A DNA stretch of 64,000 nt, taken from positions 42,009,784 through 42,073,783 of the forward strand of contig JAIUCV010000005.1 of NCBI GenBank assembly GCA_026724425.1, read 5' to 3'. Source of the stretch: Erythrophleum ivorense (taxonomy: Eukaryota > Streptophyta > Magnoliopsida > Fabales > Fabaceae). Under the pieces are notes generated by a model that made no database searches, was not told where the DNA came from, and was given only the letters and a program-made list of their open reading frames with translations. Both the position numbers and the translations under genes were made by a program. Below are positions 49,320 through 61,000 of this stretch, piece after piece (within the stretch, counting starts at the first letter, position 1; the number at the start of each line of letters is the position of its first letter).

Positions 49320-49610
49320 CAAATTATCCCAGAGCACAAGTGGATCTTTCACCATAAGATATTCAAATTTCAACCTCTCATGGATGTGATGATGAAGGAA
49401 AATCATCGCTTTAGCGCAATTTTGCATTGACTCATTATTTCCTTCTTTAATGGTATTTCCAAGATCTATTACATCAAGATGAATTTCAGCATCTAAAATC
49501 CAAGACAAATAATTCTTTCACGAAAGATCAAGGGTCACAAATTCAAGTTTCGTAAGATTTGATATGATAATTCAAATAGAATAAAACTAAAAAAAATTAA
49601 CGAGTAAGAT
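49320..49610 (-). pseudogene. Copia-B gag, 5' part
   Basis: The minus reading in 49320-49508 includes SWILDAEIHLDVIDLGNTI and KAMIFLHHHIHERLKFEYL, then VKDPLVLWDNL, which are standard copia gag phrases. The region upstream of 49508 to the primer-binding site has stops. The frame ends artificially in the nested element at 49319; the true continuation is at 46585. Confidence 0.85.
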
Positions 49611-49650
49611 GGAAAGATCTTACATTTCTTGCTCAAATGATCAAGAGCAA

Positions 49651-49664
49651 ATTCGTGCTGATAA
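49651..49664 (-). other. Copia-B primer-binding site
   Basis: Minus strand TTATCAGCACGAAT immediately follows the 5' LTR, the position and core sequence (TTATCAGCACG) I associate with a common group of plant copia elements. Confidence 0.7.
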
Positions 49665-50062
49665 TGCGTTATGAAACAACTCAAGAGATAGAAAAGAGAA
49701 GATTTAGAGAAAATATAGAATATGAAAAATGCTTCTCAAATTTTCTATTCCTCATTCTCAATGCAAATAGGATGCATATTTATAGGTACAAATTTGTAAC
49801 TCCAAAAGGTGGCATCCTAAATGTGAAATATTATACCATAAAGTAGGGCATAAAGGTGAAAAATCAATATCCCAAGAGTTACACATTCTTAAAGAAATAT
49901 AAGAAGAGTTACAGTTCTTGGAGCCTAATTGTTACAATTTTTGAAGGAGATGATCATTTACATAAAGAACTATATAAAGAATAAGATTATAACATACCTT
50001 TCAATGAATTTGGGGGTTTAGAAACTAAAGAAACATCCACCATAATGGATGGATTAATAATA
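49665..50062 (-). repeat. Copia-B 5' LTR
   Basis: On the plus strand it starts TGCGTTATGAAACAAC and ends ...GGATTAATAATA, where the expected terminal CA is TA. It is closely similar to 41732-42130 with scattered substitutions. Confidence 0.92.
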
Positions 50063-51263
50063 GTAATATCTTTTTTTTTTTAATTTCAGTGTTTTTTTCT
50101 ATTTTTTTAATTAGTAGAATACACAAATAGCATCCTATTATATATGATGTCAGTAAGCATTACCATACTGATAATTAAATTAAAAGAGATATAGTCAAAA
50201 TTAAAATTATAAAAAGGATAAGTTTAATAGTTTATTAATATATTAATAAATGATACTATTTGACACAATTTTATTAGCTTTTTTATATAACTAGTTATGT
50301 GCCTGGTGCAGCTGGATATTTTTTTAATGAGAAATGTTCAAATAACAAAAGGTTTATAAACGTAGATGAAAATATATCTAAAGTGAAAAATAATGCACAA
50401 TAAATAATTGAAGCAGAGATAATGTTGAGAATGAACATAACAGTTGTATTCTAAAAAATATATAACCAATACTTGTGTTTGTGAAAGTTGAGGTAGAAGG
50501 TAAACTTAAAAATCAAGGTAATGATAAAAAATAAAAAAGAATAAAGTGATGTTTCATCATTTGTAAACTTCAAAAGTTCTCTCTAGTAAGCAATTGTCCA
50601 TATTGCTCTGCATTAGGGAAGATGACACTAAATTTCTTGAAATAATAGTTAATGATGAAAAAAAGGTAGAGTATCAATTAAGATCGGCATGAAAGTGGAA
50701 GAATTTTGGTTACGAATTGCACGTCACAATGTGTGATGCTTGCTGAACATCTTCAAGGAGGACGGAGCTTGCAATTCCAGCTTGTGGGAGATTCCTCTAT
50801 GAATTTTTGTTTTTGAATCTTGTGAGATATGAATTTATTAAAAAATTAATAAATGATACTATTTGACACAATTTTATTAGTTTTTTTTATATAATATTCA
50901 ACACACAAATTTTCGAAACGTTATTGGTGATGTTGACAGGAAAGGGGTCTTTTTACAACTCAGGCGAATAGAAATTTCAACTTAGATGGCCGACAGATTC
51001 TAAATAATTTATTGTATTTTCTGGGGCCACGTTTTCGCAGGTAGCGAAAAGTGATCACAATTTTCTGCACGTGGCCCACAGACTCAGCAGAGCGAGTCAG
51101 TCTCCCCAGGGGAAGTGTGGGAAAGCAAATGACGAGACAAGATCCATCGTAAGAGGAAATTTTGTCTTCACTCTTGATCGAAATAAGAAACGTGCCGTGA
51201 TGATTTTCGTGGTCGTGTTGATGGAACCTCTCTCTGTCCATATTCAAGGGGCAAAAGGGAGGG
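50063..51263. other. AT-rich spacer upstream of the prenyltransferase gene
   Basis: No credible gene. A 48-49 bp direct repeat (50243-50290 and 50846-50894) brackets about 555 bp. A small inverted pair GGGGCCACGT...ACGTGGCCC, including a G-box CACGTG, lies at about 51022-51077. The minus frame 50960-51358 has no recognised domain and overlaps the inverted-repeat arm. Confidence 0.5.
50243..50894. repeat. Pair of ~48 bp direct repeats with 555 bp between
   Basis: TTAATAAATGATACTATTTG and the following ACACAATTTTATTAG are identical at both positions, with one difference in the T-rich tail. Too long for a target duplication; possibly two ends of a small element or a duplication. Confidence 0.7.
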
Positions 51264-52281
51264 TGTGGATCTTCTACCCATACCGTCTCTGGGCATTCCA
51301 TACCCAGAGGAATTTCAGCCGTTGGATCAATCGAATGAAGTAATTTTTGCCACGTCAATTAAACCTAAACCCATCTCATCCATCCATTCAGAGCAATTGC
51401 AGCCGTCCCTTTTCAAGCACAAAATCTCAGCATTTAACAAATGTACCCCTAAACTCAATGTTTCATCCATCACGAACTCCCCACCCTAATGCACGTCGTT
51501 AGCCTCGACAAATGGAGTGCCTCCTGTTCCATTGCGCGCGAAACTGAAACTGCAGCAACAAGAAGACGTCAGAAGCTTGATTCGAAAGGTAAGATTCATG
51601 GTGTTTGGTATTTCTTTGTCGCAAAATCTTTCTACGTAGCATATTCGAATGTTTTTTTATGTTGATGCCATTTTGCACCTCACTTCGAATTGGGTTTTTG
51701 TTGCAGTTGGTGGGTGATTTAAAGAAGGAGATATCTGCGGCCATTAACGTATTTGTGGTAGAGCTTTTTATTTTTTATTTTTTGCCTCTTGTTGATGAAA
51801 CCTTTTACCTTGTATATTGTCACTTGGTAGCTAGATAAAGCACATGCAACGTTAAGCATTTGTACAGCTGAAGTAAAAGCCAGCTTGAGAATCTAAAATG
51901 AATGAACGCAAAACCCACCAAATTGCAGAGGAAATGAATGAATGCAAACCCACCAAATCTGAAAATGGTACAGAGGCAAGGATATAAATGAAAACCCACT
52001 GCTACTTAGACCAATGCTAATCAGCTTCGAGCAGTGCAGGCGAAGAGGAGCAAGGAGAATGGCTTGGGACAACGGTGGCCGAACGCAGGGTACAAGGGGT
52101 GGTTTTATATTTGTTAAATGTGGTGCCTGGAAAGGGACGGTTGTGATTGCTGTGAAAGGACGGATGAGATGCATTTTAGGTTTTAATTGACGTGGCAGCA
52201 ATTCCTTCGTTCTATTGATCTCACGGTTAGGATTCCTCTGGGTATGGCATACCCAGAGAGAGTCTGGGTAGAGGATCCACA
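51264..52281. repeat. Inverted repeat, ~200 bp arms, upstream of the prenyltransferase start
   Basis: Arm 1 (51264-51460) and the reverse complement of arm 2 (52085-52281) align along their length. Shared phrases include TGTGGATC(T/C)TCTACCC, ATACCCAGAGGAAT, GCCACGTCAATTAAA and CATTTAACAAAT; I judge 75-80% identity by eye. Each arm contains a near-palindromic 23-mer (51287-51309 and 52236-52258; arm 2 has perfect CTCTGGGTATG/CATACCCAGAG arms). The 620 bp between the arms includes a gene-like stretch (51489-51750) with a plausible intron (51589-51706, GTAAGA...TTGCAG), but the joined frame meets a stop at once. No target duplication is seen. It may be a MULE-like or MITE-like element or an inverted duplication. 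Confidence 0.8.
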
Positions 52282-52366
52282 TGCTGCATGCTATAGCTTT
52301 GCAGGAGCAGTAACCATAACTGAAGTTACAGGCCCTTCGAGGACTGGAGGAAAAAAAAAAAACTAG
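52282..52366 (+). promoter_or_regulatory. Presumed proximal promoter / 5' UTR of the prenyltransferase gene
   Basis: 85 bp between the inverted-repeat arm and the start codon. It has a weak CTATAGC box (near 52300) and a poly-A run just before ACTAGATGG. The transcription start cannot be fixed from sequence, so the promoter may lie inside the inverted repeat. Confidence 0.35.
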
Positions 52367-52418
52367 ATGGGTTCTTTGCTTCTTGGGTCTTTTCCTAAAG
52401 CTTCTTTGATTACCTCGG
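52367..52418 (+). CDS. VTE2: Prenyltransferase exon 1 (start, transit peptide)
   Basis: 17 codons plus one base, MGSLLLGSFPKASLITS, donor GG|GTATGT. The split codon G|GT joins exon 2. This ATG was chosen because the peptide matches the conserved HPT start and keeps phase with exon 2. Confidence 0.85.
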
Positions 52419-53669
52419 GTATGTCTGCTTTTCACGAGTAAGTTGGGTTTGTTTCTGCTTCTAGGTTCAAATTGCTGAGACCCAGTAATTGATTGATGTT
52501 ATAGGGAAAACCCCATCTGGGTATTTTGAATTTGAACCATGTCCCCTGGAATTTTTATGATATTCGAATGTGCTAATGAAAGAGTTCAGATTTATCATTT
52601 CGTGGTTTTTGTTCAGTATGTTTCTCAAATCGACGCCGTTTTGGAGGGGAAGAATATTAATAATCATATGCTGGTCCATTTTGCGTGTAACATATCTGAA
52701 AATTTTGGGTAATTCTGCAATTTTTTTGTATTTGCTTACTAACTTTGGAAACCTTTGATAGGTAGAAGTGGCTGGAGGAGTAAAAGTGTCACGAAGAACT
52801 GCCATGCAAGTATGCTTATATCGTTCCTCTCTTTGTTGCTTTATGTCTGATAAGGAATTGAGTATCTCACTCTTTATATTATCTGTGAATCCACAATGTA
52901 AATAGTATCTAGTTATCAATCTGTTTGACGTTGGAGTGTAAATGAAAGCAGGAGAGGGAGGAGATGAAAATTGACATTGCGTACAAACCTGTATCTGCCT
53001 ATCTGTTTTACGGTTTGTTAATTTTATTGTTTTATTTCCATTTCTAATCCCTTTTACATTGTGATTAATTATACCATTCCATTCTTAGGTAAAAGGGGTA
53101 AAAGGGGATTTGTACTTTGTCTGGAGAAATAATAGATGCTTAACTATACAAAGCATTTGAGATTATAATAAAATAAAAGAAATTGAATTTCAGGCCAAAA
53201 GTAGGAATAGTTATAAATGTTGAAAATTCCTTATCACTAGAAGCATGGTTGCTATGTAATTGTACATTGGCAGGGGAGGGACGTAGGTTCTGCAGTGGTT
53301 AATTAATATCTTTCAAACTCAAATTGGTTTGAGTTATATGGAAAGTGATAGTCTGTCACTTACAAAAATATGAATTATAATACTTTAAATATTAAGGGTT
53401 AATCTTAATGTAATTCCTCATCATTTTATATGATGAATGTTAGTAAGGCCACGTTTGTTACAATAAAGCTTCTCTTATGTGACAAATATCTGTAATTTGT
53501 ACGGTGCTCAAATTACACTTCACTCATCAGCATCAGCATAAAAACTGTTTCTCCCTACTGCACCCAGCCCCCGCAATAACAAATAATTAAGAAAATAAAA
53601 AAGAACTCCTCCTTTTAGTTGATCTGAACTGTGGCAAGAGAATTTATAATTTATTTGTGGTGCATCATT

Positions 53670-53703
<34 letters not shown>

Positions 53704-54993
53704 ACTTTGTATAGAATGTGGCAAAGAATTTGATGAACTTAGTGTACGGATCGCAATAATTGACTCTCTTAAAGTCTTATGTTTATCTATATATTGAGAA
53801 CAAATCTTTGTGGAATTGCTAAATTGTCACCTTACCACAAGTTTGGACATCACTTTTAAATTGAGAAATAATTACCATTTTTAGTCCTTCAAAATTCACT
53901 GCATATAACAACTGGTATCTGTAACTCCAGGTTCTTATGTTACGACAGCTTCGTGGCAAAAAGCTTGGGGGATCCAAAAAGATTACCCGATCACAAGGTT
54001 CCAGCAGCTCAATAACCAAGGCATTGGAGGAGGATATACATGTCTAGAAAGTGACAGAAAATATGTCGTGAATGCGACCTCTGAACAATCTTTTGAATCT
54101 GAACCTGGAGCTTATGATTCAAAAAGCATTTGGAACTCTGTCACAAAAGCCTTAGATGCTTTTTACAGGTTTTCCAGGCCACACACAGTTATTGGCACAG
54201 TTAAGTTAAAATTTCTCAAATATAATTTCTATAATGTAAACTGGAATATGGTGGTTAATCCAATTCAATTATGGGAGCCTATTTTGTGATTTAGTAAGCA
54301 AGTTGATCTTCAGAATATATACAAATCCATTCAATTATAGGAGACTATTTTGTAATTTACTAACAAAGTTGATCTTCAGATTATATAGAAAGTGCTCACT
54401 TTTTTGTGTTTGAGCAGGCATTAAGCATAGTCTCTGTATCCCTGCTTGCAGTGGAGAAGTTATCAGATTTATCTCCATTATTTTTCACTGGTGTATTGGA
54501 GGTGAGGCGACTAATGTGTTTATTAATTTAAAATGATGAATTGCTATTTTACATGACTTAACTAACACATTTAGATTTTATGTTTCAGGCTGTGGTGGCC
54601 GCCCTCTTCATGAATATTTATATCGTCGGTTTAAATCAGTTATCTGATATTGAAATAGACAAGGTATGAAAGTTATTAATAGAAATAATATGGTTAATGG
54701 GAACTTTCATTTTGGGAGTTAAAGTTTGAGAATCTAGATCTTCTGAAGTGTGAAGGTTGTACATCTAAAGTAGAGATAGAAGAGAAGAAGTGGGTGAAAA
54801 TAGAGGAAATGGATCCTATACTTCTTGTATTACCTTCTTTCTACGTCAGAGGCACTTCACTAAATTCATACTTCAAATGACCCATAAAGATGATAGTGGC
54901 TAAATGCTGTATGATTTACCCCTGGTGTCACTAAATAAATGTTCAGAGCATTAATAGACTAGGTATATTCAAGCATACATTCACAGTTTGGGA

Positions 54994-55024
<31 letters not shown>

Positions 55025-58000
55025 GACTTTGGTCTCCAAAGTCCAGTTTGATTTAATTACATTAAGCATCCGTATTAATTACTGTGGGCTATAATAAGTC
55101 AAGAAACATTCAATCTCTTAGTGTTTTATTGTTTACAAACTTTGCCGAGGAAATAATATGCAAATTTTCTAAATATTGACCTGTACAACATGTTTTATTG
55201 CAGATTAACAAGCCATATCTTCCCCTGGCATCTGGGGAGTATTCCTTTGCAACCGGTGTTGTTATTGTTGCATCTTTTTCAGTTCTGGTACCAGATATAG
55301 AATTGTTCATTTTTGTAGCCTGGGTGCACATTGTTTGTTCTGCTTAATCTTCCTCCTTGTTTGTAAAATCTAATTTTACGGTTAACGAACAATAACCTTT
55401 GTTCCTGATCAACTGATTATTTTTAAATTTGGACATAAAAATATATTCCTTTCTTATTCATTTGGTATCTATTCTTAATATTTGTTCTAGTTTGAAAATT
55501 AAAACAAATTTCCTTCCATGATAAATATGACCTGTTGCTTTCTTTGTATCAGGCCTGATGTCCTGCATATTAGAGACAATTTCTGATCTGTATTCTATGT
55601 TTGGTCAGCTTTATGATTGTTATGTTTATATCCTTCTGTTTATGGCCTTGTTCTTTAGTTAATTTTTTGTTCCCTTCATGTAGAAATTCTTATTTGATCT
55701 TGAGGAATTTCTATGGTCTTTTAAGGTTCTCTAGTGGTTATCAAAAGTCCACTCAATATTTTGCCTATGAAACCTTTCGTGAATAAAAATAATTTTCTTT
55801 ACCCATAACATCACCATATTTGTTAATTGGAAAGCCTGTATCAAATTTTGACAATATCACAGATGGCTGTGGACGGTTGAATACATTTAGATAACTGCAT
55901 CATTTGCACATGCCTCCAAGCACCCTTTTTATAAACCCAAGACAAGGTTTGAGTATATTATATCTATCATGTAATAATGGTTATGGTAGATGTAGTAACT
56001 TGCTCATTTGGCTTGTGCATTTTGCCTTCTTCCAAATATATTGTCCTGGATATGCTTCATTGACTAACTGGAAAGTGGCTTGTAATTTTATTGATTTCAG
56101 AGTTTCTGGCTTGGGTGGGTTGTAGGTTCGTGGCCTTTGTTCTGGGCTCTTTTCATAAGTTTTGTTCTAGGGACTGCTTATTCAATCAATGTGAGTTCAT
56201 TTGGATTACTTCAATTTGTCTCATGTAAGTTAGGGACTAATCATGTCAGAATGCTCATCAATTTTCATGTATTTTATCAGAGTTGAATTCCGTGCTTGTT
56301 CTTCCAAAATTCATGGCAGTAGAAATCTAACTATAATCATTTCTCCTAATATTTCTTTTGGGAGGAAAACTACTTGAGTTTGAGGTGGGATATAAGAGTT
56401 AAAATTACATGACACCTCTATTTTATAATGAAGGATTTAAACTTAATAGATAGTAAACAATTCAATTATTTTAAGTCAACCCTTATATAAAACTGCAGGC
56501 AAACAAATACACTATTTGGGTTTGGAAACACTCAATTTTTGTGATGCTTTCTTTGGAAGTTTTATCTGATGGTGTTGACTGTATTGGCTTTATAACTCAA
56601 TGGCTCTTTCAAACTTTCAGTTGCCCCTGTTGAGATGGAAGAGATTTGCTATGATTGCTGCAATGTGCATCCTGGCTGTACGGGCAGTAATTGTTCAACT
56701 TGCATTTTTTCTCCACATGCAGGTTTTGTCCTACCTAATTCTGCACCTGAAAGACAAATAGTTCTGAAAATGCATGAGCATTTGTAACAGCAACAACAAA
56801 CCATAATCTCAATTCCCCCCCCCCCTCCACAAAAAAAAAAACATAATCCCAAGCTTTTTTGGGTGCGCTTAGTTATCTTTATGATGAAAACTATCTGTAA
56901 TCCTGTATGAACTGATCCTCTTTCACCATTTGGTCCTCCTAGGTAGGGTTATATTCTCTAATTATCCTTTTACATAATTAGACTAAGAAAGAAACTAGAA
57001 AGGAAAAGGGGATGTAGGGTGGCCAAAGTTAAAAATAGTAGTGTCATGTTAGGACCCAAATACCAGAAATAGATTAAACAAAGTTCTGTTTTATTGAATG
57101 CTAAAGGACCCTATCTCCTTCACTGAAATGGAGAGGATCTTTGATACAGAACTTCAGAAAATAAAGAAAACAGAAGGCATAACATGACAGTGCCCAGTGT
57201 TGCTCAGCAGAAGAGTATAAATGTCACAGCCACGCCCAAGAACAACCCATACTCAAGGAAATGAGAAGTTGAAATTCTCCAGTATTCGAGAGATTGGAGG
57301 CTCTCCCAGAACCAGTGCCAATCCTTTTTCCTCCTGCCCCCCTCCCCATCCTCTCTCCACATAAAAAATCCTCTAAATAATTTTGTCTGCATCTGCCAGC
57401 TCACCATTCCCTCTCTTACTTTCCACTAATTCTGTTACCTGAGTTCCCTCAACAGCCACCTGACTCTCTTTCTCTGATACAGCAGCTGGGCCTGGCCCAA
57501 TTTTTCTCTTTCTCCTACTATAAACCTTGGTCTGAACACGAGTGGGCTTATCAATACCCCCCCCCCCAAAAAAAAAAAGAAGCGCCACCTTGTCCCCAAG
57601 GTGAAAAAAAGGAAATTGGGAATCAGTGCAGTCAAAAGACTCCCATGTGCTGTCAATGTTAGGCGACCCCATCCATTTAATTTGCACCTGTTGTTGACCA
57701 GTGGGTAAGCACCTCTCAGCCTTTACCGCTTCAGGTTGGACTTGGAGTTCTCCTTCCTCAGAAAGAAAAGAAGGCAGCGGTTGTGCTTCTTCTACATCTC
57801 CCAAGAATCTCTTCAATTGCGATAAAAAACTAAATGAATATGGGCTGTGGGGGGTAATTCCAACCTATAAGCCGCTGACCCAATTTTGTCTAAGATCTTA
57901 AAAGGACCATAGAATCACAGGCCCAGTTTTTCATTAATTTTGGAGGCAAGGGACTTCAACTTATAATGCCTTAGCTTCAGGTAGACATAATCTCCTACGT

Positions 58001-61000
58001 CAAAATTAACATTCCTCCTATGTTTATTGGTCTGATTCTTCATACTAGACTGAGCTTTGTGCAAGTTGTCCTTTAGGGCAACCAAAATGGTATTTCTGGC
58101 TTCTATGTATTCATTGACAGCTTCAACTGAAGAAGAGCTGTCAGCAAACTTGAATAAACTTGGAGGATCTCGCCCATAAACAGCCTTAAAAGGAGTCATG
58201 TCAATGGAAATGTTAAAGTTGGTATTATACCAATATTCATCCCGGGGAAACCATTGAGACCATTGTTTTTGTCATGAGCAAAGCACCATAGATAAGTTTC
58301 AAGACTTCTATTAACTACTTCGGTTTGACCATTGGATTCCGGGTGGTAAGCAGAACTATAGGCAAGAGTAGTTCCAGCTTGTGTGAACAATTCCCTCTAA
58401 AATTGGCTTATGAAGACTCTGTCTCAGTCAGAAACTATGCTTTTTGGGAAACCGTGCAACTTAACAACTTCAGTAATGAACTTTGTAGCAACATCCTTTG
58501 CAGAAAATGGATGATGAAGTGGAATGAAATGGGCATATTTTGACAAATGATCCACTACCACCAGTACAGTATCAAACTTGTGAGACTTTGGAAGACCGGC
58601 AATGAAATCCATAGAAATATCTTTCCATAATTGTTGTGAAATAGGCAAGGGCTGTAGTAAGCCTGCTGGAGAAAGAGCTTGAAACTTATTGGATTGACAC
58701 AACACACTTTGCCACAAAAGTTTGGACATCCCTCTTCATTCTTTCCCAATAAAAGAAAGGTGACAGCCTTTTATAAGTGTGCAAATAGCCGGAATGGCCT
58801 CTTATAGGTGATGCATGGTATTCTAATAATAACTTGGGAATATGAGAAGAATGTTAGGTACCACCAATCGACCATTATAGAACAAACAGCTGCGTTTTAG
58901 TGAATACCCGTCTGGAGCTGGCTGACCTATAATTAACATCTGTATAATAGAGGCTAATTTAGTATTCCGCTGGATCTTTGCTGCCCAATCCTCTAAATCA
59001 TTATACTGCCATATAGAAATAGCATGAAGCTCCATATATTCTCTCTCCTAGAAAGCACATAAGCAACCTTGTTTTGGCATCCGGGTTTATATTCAATACT
59101 AAAATTAAATCCCATCAACTTAGCCACCCATTTTTGTTGTCCCTCATCCAATACCCGCTGCCCTAGGAGGTATTTTAAGGCCTTTTGGTCTGTACGAATT
59201 ATGACATGGTGCCCCAATGAATAATGGCGCCATTTCTTTATGGCCATAATAATAGCCATGAGTTCCCCCGCTCATAAACTGAATGCTAGCGAGCTCTTGG
59301 GACAGAACTTGACTAAAGTAAGCAATGGGTCGACCACACTGCATTAGAACAGCCCCTACTCCCATTCCCGAGGCATCAGTTTCCATCTCAAAGGTTTTGA
59401 AAAATCTGGTACAGCAAGCACAGGAACAGTGGTCATGGCATGCTTAAGTACATTGAATGCATGCATAGCCCCTTCGGTCCATTGGAAAGCATCTTTTTTT
59501 AGAAGAGCAATTAGTGGGGCGGCTATCTTGCCATAATCCTTCACAAACTTGCGGTAGTAACCTGTTAAACCCAAGAATCCACGTAAAGCCTTTGGATCTT
59601 GTGGCATGGGCCAATTAAGCATAGTACTGATCTTGGAAGGGTCAACTTGAACACCAGCAGCAGAGACAATATATCCTAAGTACTCCAAACAAGCTTGAGC
59701 AAAAACACACTTGCTTAGATTAATAACCAATTGGTGGTCTCGTAAAATACTCAAAGTTGTACTTAAATGCTGCATGTGTTTGTCTATATTAGTACTTTAC
59801 ACTAAAATGTCATCAAAGAAGACCAATATAAACTTCCACAAGAAAGGACAAAAGATATCATTCATTAGGAATTGAAAAGTAGATGGCGCATTAGTCAATC
59901 CAAATGACATCACCACAAACTCATAATGTTGTTCATGGGTGCGAGATGTTTTTTTCTCCTCATCACCTGGTTTGATTCGGATTTGATGATACCTGGATTT
60001 AAGATCTAATTTAGAAAATATAGTAGCACCCCAAGTTCATCTAACCACTCGTCAATTGTCAGAATTAGGAATTTATCAAGTACTAAGATTTTATTTAGTG
60101 CACGATAATCCACACAAAAGCGCCAGCTTCCATCCTTCTTCTGAACAAGCAAAACTGGGCTGGAATATGGACTGCTACTAGGACGAATGATGCCTGCTAC
60201 CAACATCTCATTCACCAAACGCTCAATTTCATTTTTCTGTGAGTGAGGATATCTATATAGACGTATGTTAGGAGGTTGTTCTCCAGGCTTAATAATAATG
60301 GCATGGTGTCTTGATCTAGCACGGGGTAAATCAATAGCCTCTGTGCATACTGAAGGAAATTCTTGTAATAATTTATGCACCTCCATTGGCCATATCCGAG
60401 CTAAATTCTCTTGTGGGCCAATTTCTGCAAATTTGACCAAAAGACCTTGTTCTCCTTTTCTGACAGAACGCAGCAATGATTTTAAAGAAACCAAAGTCTT
60501 GGAGAGAGTTGGATCCCTTCTCAAGCCGATCATATCCTTCCCCTTCCCTATTTTCATTATAAGTTGCCCCTAATTATGTGTGACATCCCCCAGGGACTTT
60601 AGCCACTCAATTCGCAGCACCAAATCAACATTGCTCAACTCAAATAAATAAAATGTCTGAGTAATTTCCATACCTTGAACCACTAAACTCACAGTACACT
60701 AATCATCCCCTTGAATACGGTAGCTGTTGCCCACCATAACAGTATATGGTTCTGTCTTCTCCACAAGAATGGACATTTTTTTCACCAATCGAGTAGAAAC
60801 GAAATTGTGCAATGCCCCACTGTCAGTTATACCATCACCTTAGAACCATTCACTTGCCCCATCAATTTCATTGTGTGGTTGTCCATTATACCCACATTGG
60901 AGTTTATGGAGAGCTCCATTGTAGGCATCTCATCCTTCCTACTCTCTTTGCCTTTAGAATCCGGTTCGGCTTCCTCCTCTTCTTTAAGATTCTCTTCATT

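Larger units (their letters stand above)
41732..50062 (-). mobile_element. Copia-B: Ty1/copia element, complete structure, defective coding
   Basis: LTRs of 399 and 398 bp (41732-42130 and 49665-50062), a perfect 5 bp duplication GTAAT (41727-41731 and 50063-50067), a primer-binding site next to the right LTR and a polypurine tract next to the left LTR. Domain order on the minus strand is gag, zinc-knuckle remnant, protease, integrase, RT, RNase H, as in copia. The gag is interrupted by 46586-49319; without that the element is about 5.6 kb. Stops and frameshifts break the polyprotein, so it cannot move on its own. The integrase, RT and RNase H segments closely resemble copia-A, so both belong to one lineage. 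Confidence 0.92.

Noticed and set aside
50960..51358. 132-codon minus-strand frame before the prenyltransferase gene
   Set aside because: Overlaps an inverted-repeat arm whose partner does not keep the frame; no recognised domain.
51893..52435. 180-codon minus-strand frame
   Set aside because: Covers the second inverted-repeat arm and antisense of exon 1 of the prenyltransferase; no domain.
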